Of a DNA stretch of 64,000 nt, positions 22,417 to 32,796 are shown piece after piece. The DNA is from Pseudopithomyces maydicus (lineage: Eukaryota > Ascomycota > Dothideomycetes > Pleosporales > Didymosphaeriaceae), in assembly GCA_026873275.1 (NCBI GenBank), contig JANTUC010000016.1, positions 62,001 through 126,000 of the forward strand. Direction: 5' to 3'. The translations under genes and the position numbers were made by a program. The notes under the pieces were generated by a model. The model did no database searches. It saw nothing but the letters and a program-made list of their open reading frames with translations, and had not been told where the DNA came from. Positions within the stretch are counted from its first letter, which is position 1. The number at the start of each line of letters is the position of its first letter.

Positions 22417-23320
22417 ATAAATATTATCTATTTAGACCTAGCCCCCTAACCGCACTATTAAGCTCGATTTTAAAATTATCTATATATATATATATCTAAG
22501 CTACCATAGCCCACCCTAACTCGATATTTCTCTCTCTACTTAGTCTCTTAGAACAGCATTTCCTCTCTACTCCCATATTATCTTATATATATATTTTCCT
22601 AATTTTATGCATATATATATCTATATGTATATATTTATCAGTTCAATCAACCCTCTCTCCACAAATTTAGGCTATTTATTTATTAATTCACTTCAGATAC
22701 CGCTTTCTCCATATAAATTTATAGATATATATATATATATATAATCTCCACGGCGCTAGAACGACCTACTTATTTATGTAGTATATATTTTTTCCAAAGT
22801 AAATATTATAGATATATTTATAAACAATATTTTGTTATTAAATATTGCATATATTATCATTTAGAAATCAAGGTTGTGGTACTATATATAATAACGACGA
22901 CTTGCAAATTAGATAAATAATATAATCAAGGCTTTGCAGTAGATACCTACTACCCGTATATATATATGCGTATGTATATGGAGATAGGGTCTTTTTATTT
23001 TCATTGCCATCTATCTGCTATTTATATATACACTGAAGTTGTATAAATATAAATATCGCGGACAAAATAGTATTTATATACGTTTATATAAGATATAGGA
23101 CACAGGGCACAGGGCACAGAACGCATACACACACATACATACACAAGACACATACGCACACAAGTAAAACACCAACAAACCCATCCACATAGAGGTAAAT
23201 GGGAAATAAATAGATATTCTTCCTCCTACCTCCCCTCCCCTCCTCCCATACATACGCTTCGCAGCATCTATCCCACTCCATGCCTAATCTACTTAACGCA
23301 TATATGTATACCCCCCATCC

Positions 23321-23530
23321 CCAGTCCAGTCCAGTCCAGTCCCCGGTCCCCAGCTCCCACATGTACATGTCTCCACGGCCACGGCCACGGCCACGACGCC
23401 GCTCATCACCTTTCCACCGCCATGTCGAATCGATGTATGCATGTACATATCACACTCCTATCTCCTAGCTACATGTATCAATCCGTGTTTCCTCGCCATC
23501 ATCCACCCTTGATGTCCTGTCCTGTCCTGT
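23321..23530. repeat. Three short tandem arrays (CCAGT, CCACGG, GTCCT)
   Basis: CCAGT x4 (23321-23340), CCACGG x3-4 (23373-23396) and GTCCT x3 (from 23514) lie within 210 bp in the 3' flank of the GH5-like gene. Confidence 0.9.
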
Positions 23531-23929
23531 CATATCATGCAAGAGGGGTGGGTGTTGTACTGTGGAAACGAGGGCGTGGTGTATGTATATCGTCAGACGT
23601 GCTAGCCGTCTCCGAGGTAGTGCATTTGATGGTCTGGTTTGGCGTTGGGTAGGATGGACGGAAGGCGCGTTTGTGTCGGGGTTGCCATCGATGCTGACAC
23701 TGATGCTGGTGCCGATACTGGTGCCGATACTGGTGTGATGCCAAGTGAGCTGCTTCTTGTTGTCCGGGCTAGACTGTATTGTATAACGCTGTTATTCCCG
23801 GACGGGACAAGCCTTCGCGATTGGCCACCCACCCCGTTGCCCAAACCTTATCCCCACCTTCGGCACCGCAAAACCCACGTACGCACGCGCGGGTCGTATC
23901 TCCGTCCATTATCCCGGCAGCCCTCATCT

Positions 23930-25724
23930 TCATATACCGACCACGGCATTGAAATCGTGGATCCCCCTCCGCAGCCCCTGCTCAAACTCCCACACATGGC
24001 TACCTCTGAACCCGCTCTCGCGGATTCGCTTCAGCACCCACAGCTCCAGGCTGCCAATCTTGTTGCCCTGGCCCACCGCCTCGGGGGCCCGTCCCTGGAA
24101 GAAGATGTACGCGTCCTGGTACCCGAGTTTCCACCCGTGGTCGTAGCGCCAGTGTTCGGCCGGGGCGTTGGGCGCAAGGTGCTTGAAGTACGCGATGTGC
24201 TGTTCGAGAGCCTTGTACAGGCGCTCGTCCATGCGATTCCGGGCGCACTCCAGGAGGCCTGAGATGTTGTGTTCTGGGATGAAGGTGTGGGGCGGGGGGA
24301 AGATGAAGCGGTTGCTGGGGTCGGATTGGGCTTGGAAGCCCCACTCGCCGCCGGGCATCCAGTCCATTTTCCAGGTCCAGAAGAAGGCGCCGGCGGTGCG
24401 TTGTTGGTAGCGGAGAGATTGCTCGGCGCCGAACATCTTGACGAGCTCGTCTTTCGAGGTGTCGCCGTGCTTGACCCAGGTGTCGGCTGAGAGGACGGTG
24501 GAGTATTCGCCGACGATGACTTGGACGGCGCCGCGGTCGGTTACGGAGCCTTCTTTTCCGTTGAGCTCTGTGAGTTTGTTGGGGACTTCTTTGATGATGG
24601 CTTGGGGTGGTTTCTGCTTGTCTGCGTCGCTGAAGCACCAGTACAGATGGGTATCGATGATGATGGGGTTCACAGTCTCGGGCCGGAAAGCGGCGTTTTT
24701 CTTCAACGAATATCTGATGGCTCTCTTAAGATCCCAAGCATCGGAAATGACGATTGGGAGGCTAGGATCGATCTTGGACACCGCATCGATGGCATCATCG
24801 TACCACTCGTATAGAGTTTCGCTTCTTCTTTCGGGCTCGTTGACGAGAGAAAGACCCACAAGGTCCAGTCCAGCAGCTGATTCCCGCGCCACAAACTCGG
24901 CACAGCGGATACCGAGCTGGCGATTGAAAGCCAACTTGAAGAAGGTGGCAGTGCCGCTGTTGGTACCCGAGTGATCTTTGGTATTTGCCCCACCCGGAAC
25001 GCCATGAAAGTCGAGGAGGACACCGATGTTGTGGGCACGCAGTCGAGCGATGAGGGCACAGATGCTCGACCAGGCAGCGGAATACACATATGCAAAAGGC
25101 TCGAAAGGCGTATCTTTGGTAAACTCCTCACCGGGCAAGTTCCAGTATCCAATGGGCAGGCGGACGGTGGTGCCTAGAAGCAATTAGTCGGATGATGCAC
25201 GCGACGATAAAGGACGAGACAACCACCCACCCTTCGCTTCAGTTCTCATCCAGACAATATCCCTAACGAGTCGAGCCGTAAGCATTCGCCCAAACAGCCC
25301 CTTCAGGTACATACTCGTCCAGCACGGCACTCTCCCACGCCGCCTCGAACAGCTTCTTCGTCTCATCCACCCCAACGCTAGCAACCCACGCCTTGACAGC
25401 CTCCAGCTCGCTCGACCCCTTAGACCCAGTCGGAAAGCGCGACGGAGAGAGCCAGCGCTCGAGGACGTAGACCGAGCCCAGATTGGTAGCGTGGTGGTAC
25501 CGGTAGCGCAGAATGTCCAGCGCGGAGGGGTCCTGGATGGTGGACTTGAAATCGACCTGGGAGGACATGGTGCTGAAGCCTACGGTGGACGAGGGCGCGA
25601 TCGAGGTGATCTTGGGCGTGGCAGCGGCGGCGAACTTGGGGTTGGACAGGGCGGATAGCGGACGGGGTGGGTCGGCCAGGTCTGCGTTGAACAGCTTGTG
25701 CGCTTTCCCGATGAAGCCCTTCAT
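23930..25724 (-). CDS. GH5-like exo-beta-1,3-glucanase/glucosidase family protein
   Basis: Exons 25724-25315, 25262-25231 (32 nt) and 25173-23930 encode 561 residues, intact. The 52-nt intron (GTATGT donor) and 56-nt intron give the family phrase AVLDED...TTVRLPIGYW. The protein is a TIM-barrel glycoside hydrolase of GH5 type: LDFHGVPG is the strand-4-like motif, VNEPE carries the acid/base glutamate (E260) and VGEYS the nucleophile (E370). There is no signal peptide, unlike secreted exoglucanases, which suggests a cytoplasmic or non-classically exported enzyme acting on beta-glucan or beta-glucosides. It is divergent from the Whi5-like gene across 1.1 kb. The exact substrate cannot be told. 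Confidence 0.85.
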
Positions 25725-26810
25725 GGTGGAGGGAGGGAATGGTCCGGTGCTGGGGGCCGGCAGCGGTCGAGGGAAGGGAGAGAGGAAAGAGCGAGCAGAG
25801 CAGGGCCAACTGGATTAGCGGGCGAGATAAGAATGCAAGTATGTCTTAGGTTTGTTGACCAGGGCTCGGGCTCGGAAGTGAGACGCAGACGGGTGGGATG
25901 CAAGACGTAACGCAGCGGTAGGACGGCGCATTAGCCCGCCAGCGGCGTGCTGACGGTGGCACATATGTTCTTAGCGCGAGGTGCTGGTAGACGGGTACGG
26001 GAACGGCCCCAAGGTGCGTCTCCTGCACGCGAGCGGGCAGCGGGCGATGGTACCAAAGGCCGGCGATGGCATCTGGGCTGGTGGTGAGTGGTGGAGCGGC
26101 TCCGGCACCCCACGCTCACCTGTCAGCCAGGCCGGACGACAGCGAAACCAGTCGCGCTGCCCTGTTCCTGCGTCTGCGATTGAAGCGTGCGTCCATCCAG
26201 GCTTGGGTCGCACGTGCGGACAAAGGTTCCAAGATTCAGATTCCAATGTTTGGCGACATGTTGGCAGGCGTGGAGCTGCAGGTGCCCGGGCGGCGTCCGG
26301 GTCACGGGGTGTGACTGAGCCTGCGACACAGCACGCACAGCCAAGCAGACGTCAGGCTCTTCGCTCCAGCCAGTGGCAATCAGTGGTCCCGTTCATCGCG
26401 CAACGCGTGCTCGCTCGCCGTGGCTCAAGCGTCCAGAGCGGGGCGCTCGCGAAGTGGTGGTGAGGCTGGGGACGCGGTGCGGCAACCATGCCCGTCGCGG
26501 CTCGCTTGGGGCTGCTCCAGAGGTCAAGTGTGGGTCGCTTCCATCCCGACCAAGCTCCATCACACGCGACGCTGCCACAACACGCCTCGCGTCTGCTCCT
26601 CTCGATTTCTCTGAAAACATCCGAGGAAGCTCGCGTTAATTCTCTTCTGCCACGCCTCTCTCCACGGGACACCAGACCACACCGCGCGTCCGGTCGCTCT
26701 TCCCCCATTGGTTTCGTCCCAAGACGCGCCTTCCGCCTGTCGAGCTCTCACACACCCTCTCACCCCGCACGCCCAACATCCCACACACCACACACTCTCA
26801 CACACACACC
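25725..26810. promoter_or_regulatory. GC-rich divergent intergenic region
   Basis: A 1.1-kb GC-rich interval between the start codons of the GH5-like and Whi5-like genes. Many long open frames occur on both strands because the composition is stop-poor; none has a recognisable domain. A CA-rich leader (26780-26810) precedes the Whi5-like ATG. Confidence 0.5.
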
Positions 26811-28003
26811 ATGTCCGTCTCGCACGCCAGCACACCCTCCAGGGGCACCAGCCGCCGTGTCCTGGGCGACCTCACGCCGAAAGCGCTGAACACGCCTTCA
26901 AAACGCGCCGACGCCGCCGACCGCACGCGAGCCCAGAGCCCGCTCAAGCAGATGCAGACCCTCTCCCCCCAGCTCTTCGCCGGCAAGGAGAACGCCGCCG
27001 CGCGCGCCCCGCAGGGCAAGAAGCGCGGCATCAGCGAGGTCGACGACCCGGAGCGTGTCGAGGACGCGAAGGTCCGGGTCGCCGCCACCCCGACACCGCC
27101 CACACCACCAACAACAACAGCAGCAATTGCACTGAGCGCCGCGGCAGTGCGCCTCCACACGGTAGCTAGCTTACCTCTCACATGCGGCGCGTTCTTCACG
27201 TCGCTAATTCATGTCAGGATACCACCGCCACCGACCTCCTCGTACCGGGGTCCCCCACCGAGCGCAACACGCCCACCCCAGAGCCGGAATTAGAGCCGGT
27301 GCACGACGCCATCAACTCCCAGGGCAGCCAGAACTCCTTCTCTGCACTCATCAACTACGACCTATGCGCCAGCCAGCAAAGCGTCATACCCCCACCAGCA
27401 CGCCTCCCCTCACCCCCCACCCCCGAACAGGAACGAAAGTCGCGAGCCGAGCTCTTGCGCACCAGATTAGGCTTCGGCATCTACAAAGTCAAGACGAACC
27501 AGGTCGAGAAGCGCAGCACAGACATCATCTCCATGTGGGAGTCGTCTTTTTCCGACCCAGCAGACGCGTCCGTGTCTGGCGAGTCCAAGGACATGCAGCG
27601 CGTGCACAACATCAACCGCTCGCCGACGCGACCCGATCCCCAGCCCGTCTTCATAAAAGCGAACCTGGACCCCTTTCGTCCCATAGGCAAGCTCACACCC
27701 GCGCCCGTCCTGCTACCCCCCACCACCTCCTCGCGCATAATACACGAGTACGACATGCCCTCGTCCCCGCCGCGGGTCGTCTCTCCCGAACAGCTCAGAT
27801 CACCCGCGAAACAGCGTCTGGATTATACGACCCCAATAAATCAGAGCCCGCGGTCCGAGAAGACAGACGGGGATTCAAAGGACGGGAGCGCGCAGAGCGG
27901 GCTAAGGAAAATGCAGCGGCTCCAGGAGAGCGAGCTGACGAGCTCGGCGGTCAAGGGTAACGCGGCGAAAGGGCTGATGCAGCTGATGGCCGGGAGGCGG
28001 TAG
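26811..28003 (+). CDS. Whi5/Nrm1-like G1/S transcriptional repressor
   Basis: Exons 26811-27161 and 27218-28003 (56-nt intron) encode 378 residues. The C-terminal half contains the GTB-type motif of the Whi5/Nrm1 family near residues 191-213 (RAELLRTRLGFGIYKVKTNQ), which in yeast docks the repressor on SBF/MBF complexes at G1/S promoters. The remainder is low-complexity and rich in SP/TP sites, as expected of a CDK-regulated, largely disordered repressor; the N-terminus carries a basic RRVLGDLTPK segment. Nuclear action is inferred from the family. Whether it is the Whi5 or the Nrm1 functional equivalent cannot be decided, since filamentous fungi often have a single member. The frame is intact. 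Confidence 0.82.
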
Positions 28004-29076
28004 TCCATGCTACCCGCGCTCTGCGGCATGTTGGCTCTGGAGGGAATTGCCTGCCTGCACTGCACTGCACTGCACTGCACGGCTACGGCTACGGGGTACG
28101 GTCCCAGTCCGTGATATGGAAACGGCATTTACTATTATTTTAGACGGCTGATCAAAAGGTACATCAGCACTTACCTACATTCTTCATACCTTCCCTAGCA
28201 TCAAGGCAGCATCTCATGAGCATATACCCCGCTTCGTCGTCGTCTTCCTCGTTTGCATTCGTCAAGTTTCACGCCTCCCAGCTACCGTGTGCAATTGCCT
28301 TTCCCTCGTCTTCAGCGTCCCCCGTCGAGTCTTTAACATTCTCTCCCTATTTTGCGCCAATCATGACTCGGTCACGCTGGTATAACACCGAGTTGGCACC
28401 GCTTGGCGTCCACCATGTGGGCTTCACCACTCTCCCAGCGGCGCATATACCATGCCAGCTCACCCCGATCCGTCCAGCAGCGTCACCCAGGTTAATACCA
28501 TCGTCTCAATTGCTCGATGGTCGGCTCCATTCCCGGGTCGGCAGCATCGTCCCGCTGGCGACTCTATTTATTTACGAAACGCTAGTTCCTCGCCCACGCA
28601 TGCACATTGCCGGCCGTAACGTAGAACAAGCATGCACCCCATAAAAACAAGCTCGAAACAATGTCACACAGCTCACATGACGGGGGCCAGCGCCGTCGGT
28701 GTTTAGCCTCTTATTACCCACGCCGCCGACTGCCGTTTAATTATCCGATGGCTTCCACGTTTACCCCGGATTCCACGAACGCCGTTACGCAGATCTTCAT
28801 GTGCCAAGGCTTGGGACTTTAAACAGGGTGGACCGTCCTGAGGACAAGGCCCGCTGAGGATGAGCGCCGGCGGCATTTGCAGAGATTGCAAAACATGGAC
28901 GACTCCTTCAATATGAACTTGTGGCCTGGAGACCCACTGGGATGTTTATATAAGTTTGAGGGTCGGCCCGCACTGGGATGCCGTTCAGTCAGTTCAGCTA
29001 GCATTCAAACTCACCAAACACTCTTTCCCTCTTTGAGACTTAGCTAGGCAGTTAGCTAGCTAGCCACCCATCCACC
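28004..29076. other. Intergenic with TGCAC pentamer repeat
   Basis: No gene supported. A five-fold CTGCA/TGCAC array lies at 28056-28080, 50 bp after the Whi5-like stop. The right part is the CE1 promoter. Confidence 0.55.
28945..28954 (+). promoter_or_regulatory. Probable TATA element of the CE1 gene
   Basis: TTTATATAAG lies about 130 bp upstream of the CE1 start codon and is followed by a pyrimidine-rich leader. Position and sequence fit a TATA box of an inducible secreted-enzyme gene. Confidence 0.5.
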
Positions 29077-29925
29077 ATGCGTGGCCTCTTCACCTCAGCA
29101 TGCGTCCTCCTCGCATCGGTGGCCTCCGTCTTCGCCGCCAACAGCGCCGGCTGCGGCAAGGCCAAGACCCTCACCTCAAAGCAGTACTCGATGAACGTCA
29201 ACGGCAAGAACAGAAACTACTTCCTCAACATCCCAGACAACTACAACCAGAACAACCCCTACCGCCTCGTGTTCACCTGGCACCAGCTCGGGGGCTCAGC
29301 CCAGAAGATCGTCAACGGCGAGGATCCCAACCGCGGCGGCGCCCTCCCCTTCTACGGGCTGAAAGCCATCGCTAACAACTCGGCCATCTTCGTGGTGCCC
29401 GATGGCCTGAACGCCGGCTGGGGCAACCAGAACGGCGAGGACGTCACCTTCTTCGACCAGCTGGTGAAAACCGTGGAAGCAGACCTCTGCATCAACACCG
29501 ACCTCCGCTTCTCAACCGGCTTCTCCTACGGCGGCGCCATGTCCTACGCCCTGGCCTGCGCCCGCCCGGACATGATCCGCGCCGTGGCCGTCATCTCCGG
29601 CGCGCAGCTCAGCGGCTGCTCCGGCGGCACAAAGCCCGTCGCGTACTACGGCCAGCACGGCACCAGCGACTCAGTGCTCAACGTCTCGCAGGGACGCGCC
29701 CTGAGGGATAAGTTCGCGCAGCTGAACGGGTGCCAGAAGCCCGGCAGCGAGCCCCAGCCCAATGGGGGCAACTCGGTGAAGACGGTGTACCAGGGGTGCA
29801 AGGAGGGGTATCCGCTTACGTGGGTTATTCACAATGGGGATCATAACCCGAGTCAGGTTAATAGTGGGAGTCAGACGCCGTTTGCGCCGGGGAATTCGTG
29901 GGAGTTTTTCACGCAGTTTAAGTAG
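29077..29925 (+). CDS. Secreted CE1-type feruloyl esterase
   Basis: A single-exon gene of 282 residues. A signal peptide (MRGLFTSACVLLASVASVFA) precedes a mature CE1/alpha-beta hydrolase with cysteines spread in the manner of fungal type C/D feruloyl esterases. The nucleophile elbow is GFSYGG (S150), the acid is probably D198 (GTSDSV) and the base histidine lies in IHNGDHNP (H252 or H256). The enzyme would release ferulic acid esterified to arabinoxylan outside the cell. The ATG follows a repetitive TAGCTAGC leader. Esterase family CE1 is well supported; the ferulate specificity is by resemblance and an acetyl-xylan-type activity is the alternative. Confidence 0.88.
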   Translation: MRGLFTSACVLLASVASVFAANSAGCGKAKTLTSKQYSMNVNGKNRNYFLNIPDNYNQNNPYRLVFTWHQLGGSAQKIVNGEDPNRGGALPFYGLKAIANNSAIFVVPDGLNAGWGNQNGEDVTFFDQLVKTVEADLCINTDLRFSTGFSYGGAMSYALACARPDMIRAVAVISGAQLSGCSGGTKPVAYYGQHGTSDSVLNVSQGRALRDKFAQLNGCQKPGSEPQPNGGNSVKTVYQGCKEGYPLTWVIHNGDHNPSQVNSGSQTPFAPGNSWEFFTQFK

Positions 29926-29942
29926 GTGGGTGGGTTGATACA

Positions 29943-29980
29943 AGGGAAAGGGAGGGGAGGGGAGGGGAGGGGGGAAGGGA
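29943..29980 (+). other. G-quadruplex-prone GGGGA repeat after CE1 stop
   Basis: Runs of three to six G separated by single A (GGGA/GGGGA units) begin about 18 nt after the CE1 stop codon on the sense strand. They satisfy the usual G4 pattern of four or more G-runs with one-base loops. Confidence 0.8.
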
Positions 29981-30571
29981 AGAGTGTGTATATAGGGATG
30001 GAGTGAATGGATGATTGAATGACTACCTTGATTGATTGATTGCTTGGTTTTGAGTGATGAATGAACGAATGAATGAGACGTGCGTGTCCTGCGGTTGTGG
30101 CTAGTAAAGTGAGGCGTGTGTATGTGTTGTTGTTCGTATGCGCTTTGGTAGTGTGTTTCAGACTCCGTTTTTTTCCTCTTCTTTTAATTTTTTTAATGAA
30201 GTAACCGAACAGTGGAAGATAGATAAGCAGGAATAGCATAGAAGAGCACTGGGCAATGAATGTTTGTTTGAAAACAAAAAATAGCCTTGCGGTTAAAGTC
30301 GCGATGCATGCGGGAAGTCGAGATGGAGTATCGGTCGGTAGTCCAAAGATACATACACTGCGCAATGCATCTTCCTGGCGGATTTGTCCATAAGAATAGT
30401 AAAAATGCAGGAGATCCAGGATCGAAACAATGAAAATAAGGTCCAAGTCCTACCGCCGCGCCACTTCCGCCAAAACGTGGCCAGAGTCGAGCGTGGAATG
30501 ACAACGAAGTCGAAGTATAGATGCCTGGTGCACCATGCCTCTCCAGGATTAGTACCGACCATGCTTATACT

Positions 30572-30683
30572 CATCCTGGCCTAGCAGCCATCATATTCTC
30601 ACCCATCCCGACTTAGTGTCCACCATACCCATGCTCATCCCGGCCTAGCGCCCGCCACACCGATCCCGACTAGCGCCTACCCC
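30572..30683. repeat. Diverged ~32-bp minisatellite
   Basis: Four diverged copies of a CATCCCGGCCTAGCGCCC-like core begin at 30572, 30604, 30636 and 30662, with spacings of 32, 32 and 26 bp. They lie in the otherwise gene-free interval between CE1 and the FIT2-like gene (29981-30927). Confidence 0.7.
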
Positions 30684-30927
30684 AGCCACAGTGGCGCAAC
30701 GCGCACTACGCACGCCTCAATCAACAAAACGTCATCATCTTTCCCGGCCGCTAAACTTCATCCCAGCCGCTGGATTTCCTCCACAACCACCACCACCACC
30801 ACAACGCACACACACGCCACACATCCATGGACAACCGCCTCTCTACCTCGCTCTCATAACCACCTTCTCTCCTCCTCTTCTACACATACACACACACGTA
30901 CAAAAAAACAAAAAACCCTCCAACCCA

Positions 30928-31914
30928 ATGTCCACCCGCCGCGCCCCAACATCCGCCCCCCAACAACAACAACAACAACGCCGCGCCCCCCTCCCGAAAT
31001 GGCGCCCCCTCCTCCTCCTCCTCCTCCTCCTCCTCTATCCCCACCACCCCCCGCCTAACCGACCGCTCCCCCTTCCTCCCCACCCGCCTCGAATCCCTCC
31101 TCCTCGCCATCTACCCCTCCACCCTCCTCCTCGGCTCCATCCTCTCCACGCTGACCCCCGCCTTCCGCAACGCGCCCTACAACCCCGTGCTGCAGTCCTA
31201 CGAGCCCGCGACCGCACCCTCCATCTTCGCGTCGAAGAAGAACCTGCTCAACGTGTGGTTCGTCAAGCGCGGGTGGGCGTGGACGACCTTCGCGTTCTTC
31301 CTGTTCCTCATGAGCTGGCCGGGCATGGGGAGTGGGGTGTCGAGGCGGCGTGTGCAGGGGGCGTTGCGCTGGGCGGGGGTGACCGCGTGGTGGGTTGTGG
31401 TTACGCAGTGGTGTTTCGGGGCGCCGCTTGTGGATCGGGGGTTTGTGTTGACGGGGGGCCAGTGCGAGGCCCTGGCGGATGCGGGGCAGAGGGCGGACAT
31501 GAGCGAGGCAAGGATCTATCTCACGGCGAAGGCGTGCAAGGCTGCGGGGCGCACGTGGAGCGGGGGGCACGATATATCCGGGCATGTGTTTTTGCTGGTG
31601 GCGGGCAGTGCGCTGTTGTGGTTCGAGACGCTGCCTGCGTTGACGCGGGTGGAGGGGTTGCGGGATGGGCGGCGGATAAGGATGCGCGGGGGGAGGGTTG
31701 TGAGTGTTGGGGTGGAGAAGGATGGGGAGGATGAGAGGAGGGGGGGACGAGGAGGGGGGTCCCGGTTCCGATTGGGGTGGTGGCGTTGATGTGGTGGATG
31801 TTGTTGATGACGGCGGCGTTTTTCCACACGTGGGTTGAGAAGTTTACCGGGTTGATGGTGGCGTTTGCGGGGGTGTGGGTGGTGTATTTTTTGCCGAGGG
31901 GGTTCCTGGGGTGA
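30928..31914 (+). CDS. FIT2/Scs3-like ER membrane protein (frame breaks)
   Basis: A member of the fat-storage-inducing transmembrane/Scs3 family, an ER acyl-CoA-processing protein that supports lipid-droplet budding and phospholipid homeostasis. The ATG at 30928 begins STRRAPTSAP and polyglutamine. The family frame then continues as TRLESLLLAIYPSTLLLGS and KKNLLNVWFVKRGWAWTT. Several hydrophobic segments follow, with GGHDISGHVF (first conserved histidine) and, in a third frame, FFHTWVEKFTGL (second conserved histidine) before TGA 31912-31914. The first break (about 30950-31010) needs two added bases in C runs. The second is either one added G near 31757 or a 41-nt GTGAGT intron (31700-31740). 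This is an important housekeeping family, so sequence error is likelier than loss. Confidence 0.8.
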
Positions 31915-31945
31915 GGGCTGTGTTGGGGATGCCGGGGGTGTGATT

Positions 31946-31979
31946 AGGGAAGGGAAGGGAAGGGAAGGGGGAGCGGGGG
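31946..31979 (+). other. G-quadruplex-prone GGGAA repeat after FIT2-like stop
   Basis: AGGGA units followed by GGGGG runs on the sense strand, about 32 nt after the stop codon. This is the same kind of element as that after CE1. Confidence 0.75.
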
Positions 31980-32796
31980 TTCGATTCGAGGTGGGTGGAT
32001 GTTGGGTTATACTCACCGTTTACGGTACGCGGTGGATGCAGGTGTTGCGGTTGTGCAGCGGTATCCTGCGACTCCGACTTGGAAAATGTCAGACTCACTA
32101 CTCATCTCGATCGCATATTCACACTTTTCAAACAATTCCACCCATCAACCCATATATCCATATATCCATCCAGCTATATCACCTTACAATCCATCCACAG
32201 CCCGAATCGCGCTCCCCCGACGCACCATCCCCGCGCCGATCCCCAACCCTAGCTCCGCTCCCTAGCCTACCTACCTAGCTCCCTCGGCTCGGCTTCCTTG
32301 GCGCCCCGAACCATCCATCCTCCGTCACAGTGCATCTGACATCTGACAGCTGACATTTTCCATCTTCCATCTGGCATTTTGCACTCGACTCTCCTGTCGC
32401 CCTCTCGCTCACACCTCACATACCCCGGTCCGGCCAGGTCAATTAGCTAATACAAGGGCGAGGCCTGGGTGCTTTGTCATACATACGTACATACATACAT
32501 ACATACACAAGTGTGTAAGCGAGTGGTTGGGTGCACGTGTGTATATATGTATGTATATATGTATGTTTATGTCTGTGTATGTATGTATGTATGTATCGTG
32601 CCCAAGGTGGTATACGTATCTAGAACCATATATACAGTGGGGATTGTATCGAGAAAGGGTAGGTAGTTATATGGACGCGGTGTGAAGTTGACTTGCAAGA
32701 AACTTTACTGGCGAATAAGGGATAAAGGCGGAAAGAAAAGGGAAAGAGAACGGGGAGAGAAAGTCTGGACATGCCGGAAGAACAGTGGGCCGTGCA
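31980..32796. other. Intergenic with TATG/TACA microsatellites
   Basis: Non-coding. Imperfect ACAT/GTAT tetranucleotide runs lie at about 32481-32600. The leader of the Zn2Cys6 gene is at the right end. No gene or RNA recognised. Confidence 0.6.

Larger units (their letters stand above)
21861..23929. other. AT-rich low-complexity island plus GH5 3' flank
   Basis: From about 21.95 to 23.1 kb the sequence becomes strongly AT-rich with many TA steps, short TATATA runs and no coding potential. This differs sharply from the GC-balanced or GC-rich flanks. From 23.1 kb it passes into CA/GT-rich and pentamer-repeat DNA, the 3' flank of the GH5-like gene. A RIP-affected relic of a transposon or a small AT-rich isochore is possible, but no transposase or LTR is recognisable. 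Confidence 0.6.

Noticed and set aside
25700..26700. Many overlapping long frames on both strands between the GH5-like and Whi5-like genes
   Set aside because: GC-rich DNA is poor in stop codons; none of the translations contains a domain.
30691..31734. Continuous 347-codon frame over the FIT2-like gene
   Set aside because: Its translation turns into low-complexity Leu, Pro and His/Arg runs; the FIT2 motifs are in the other frames, so only its short N-terminal part is real.
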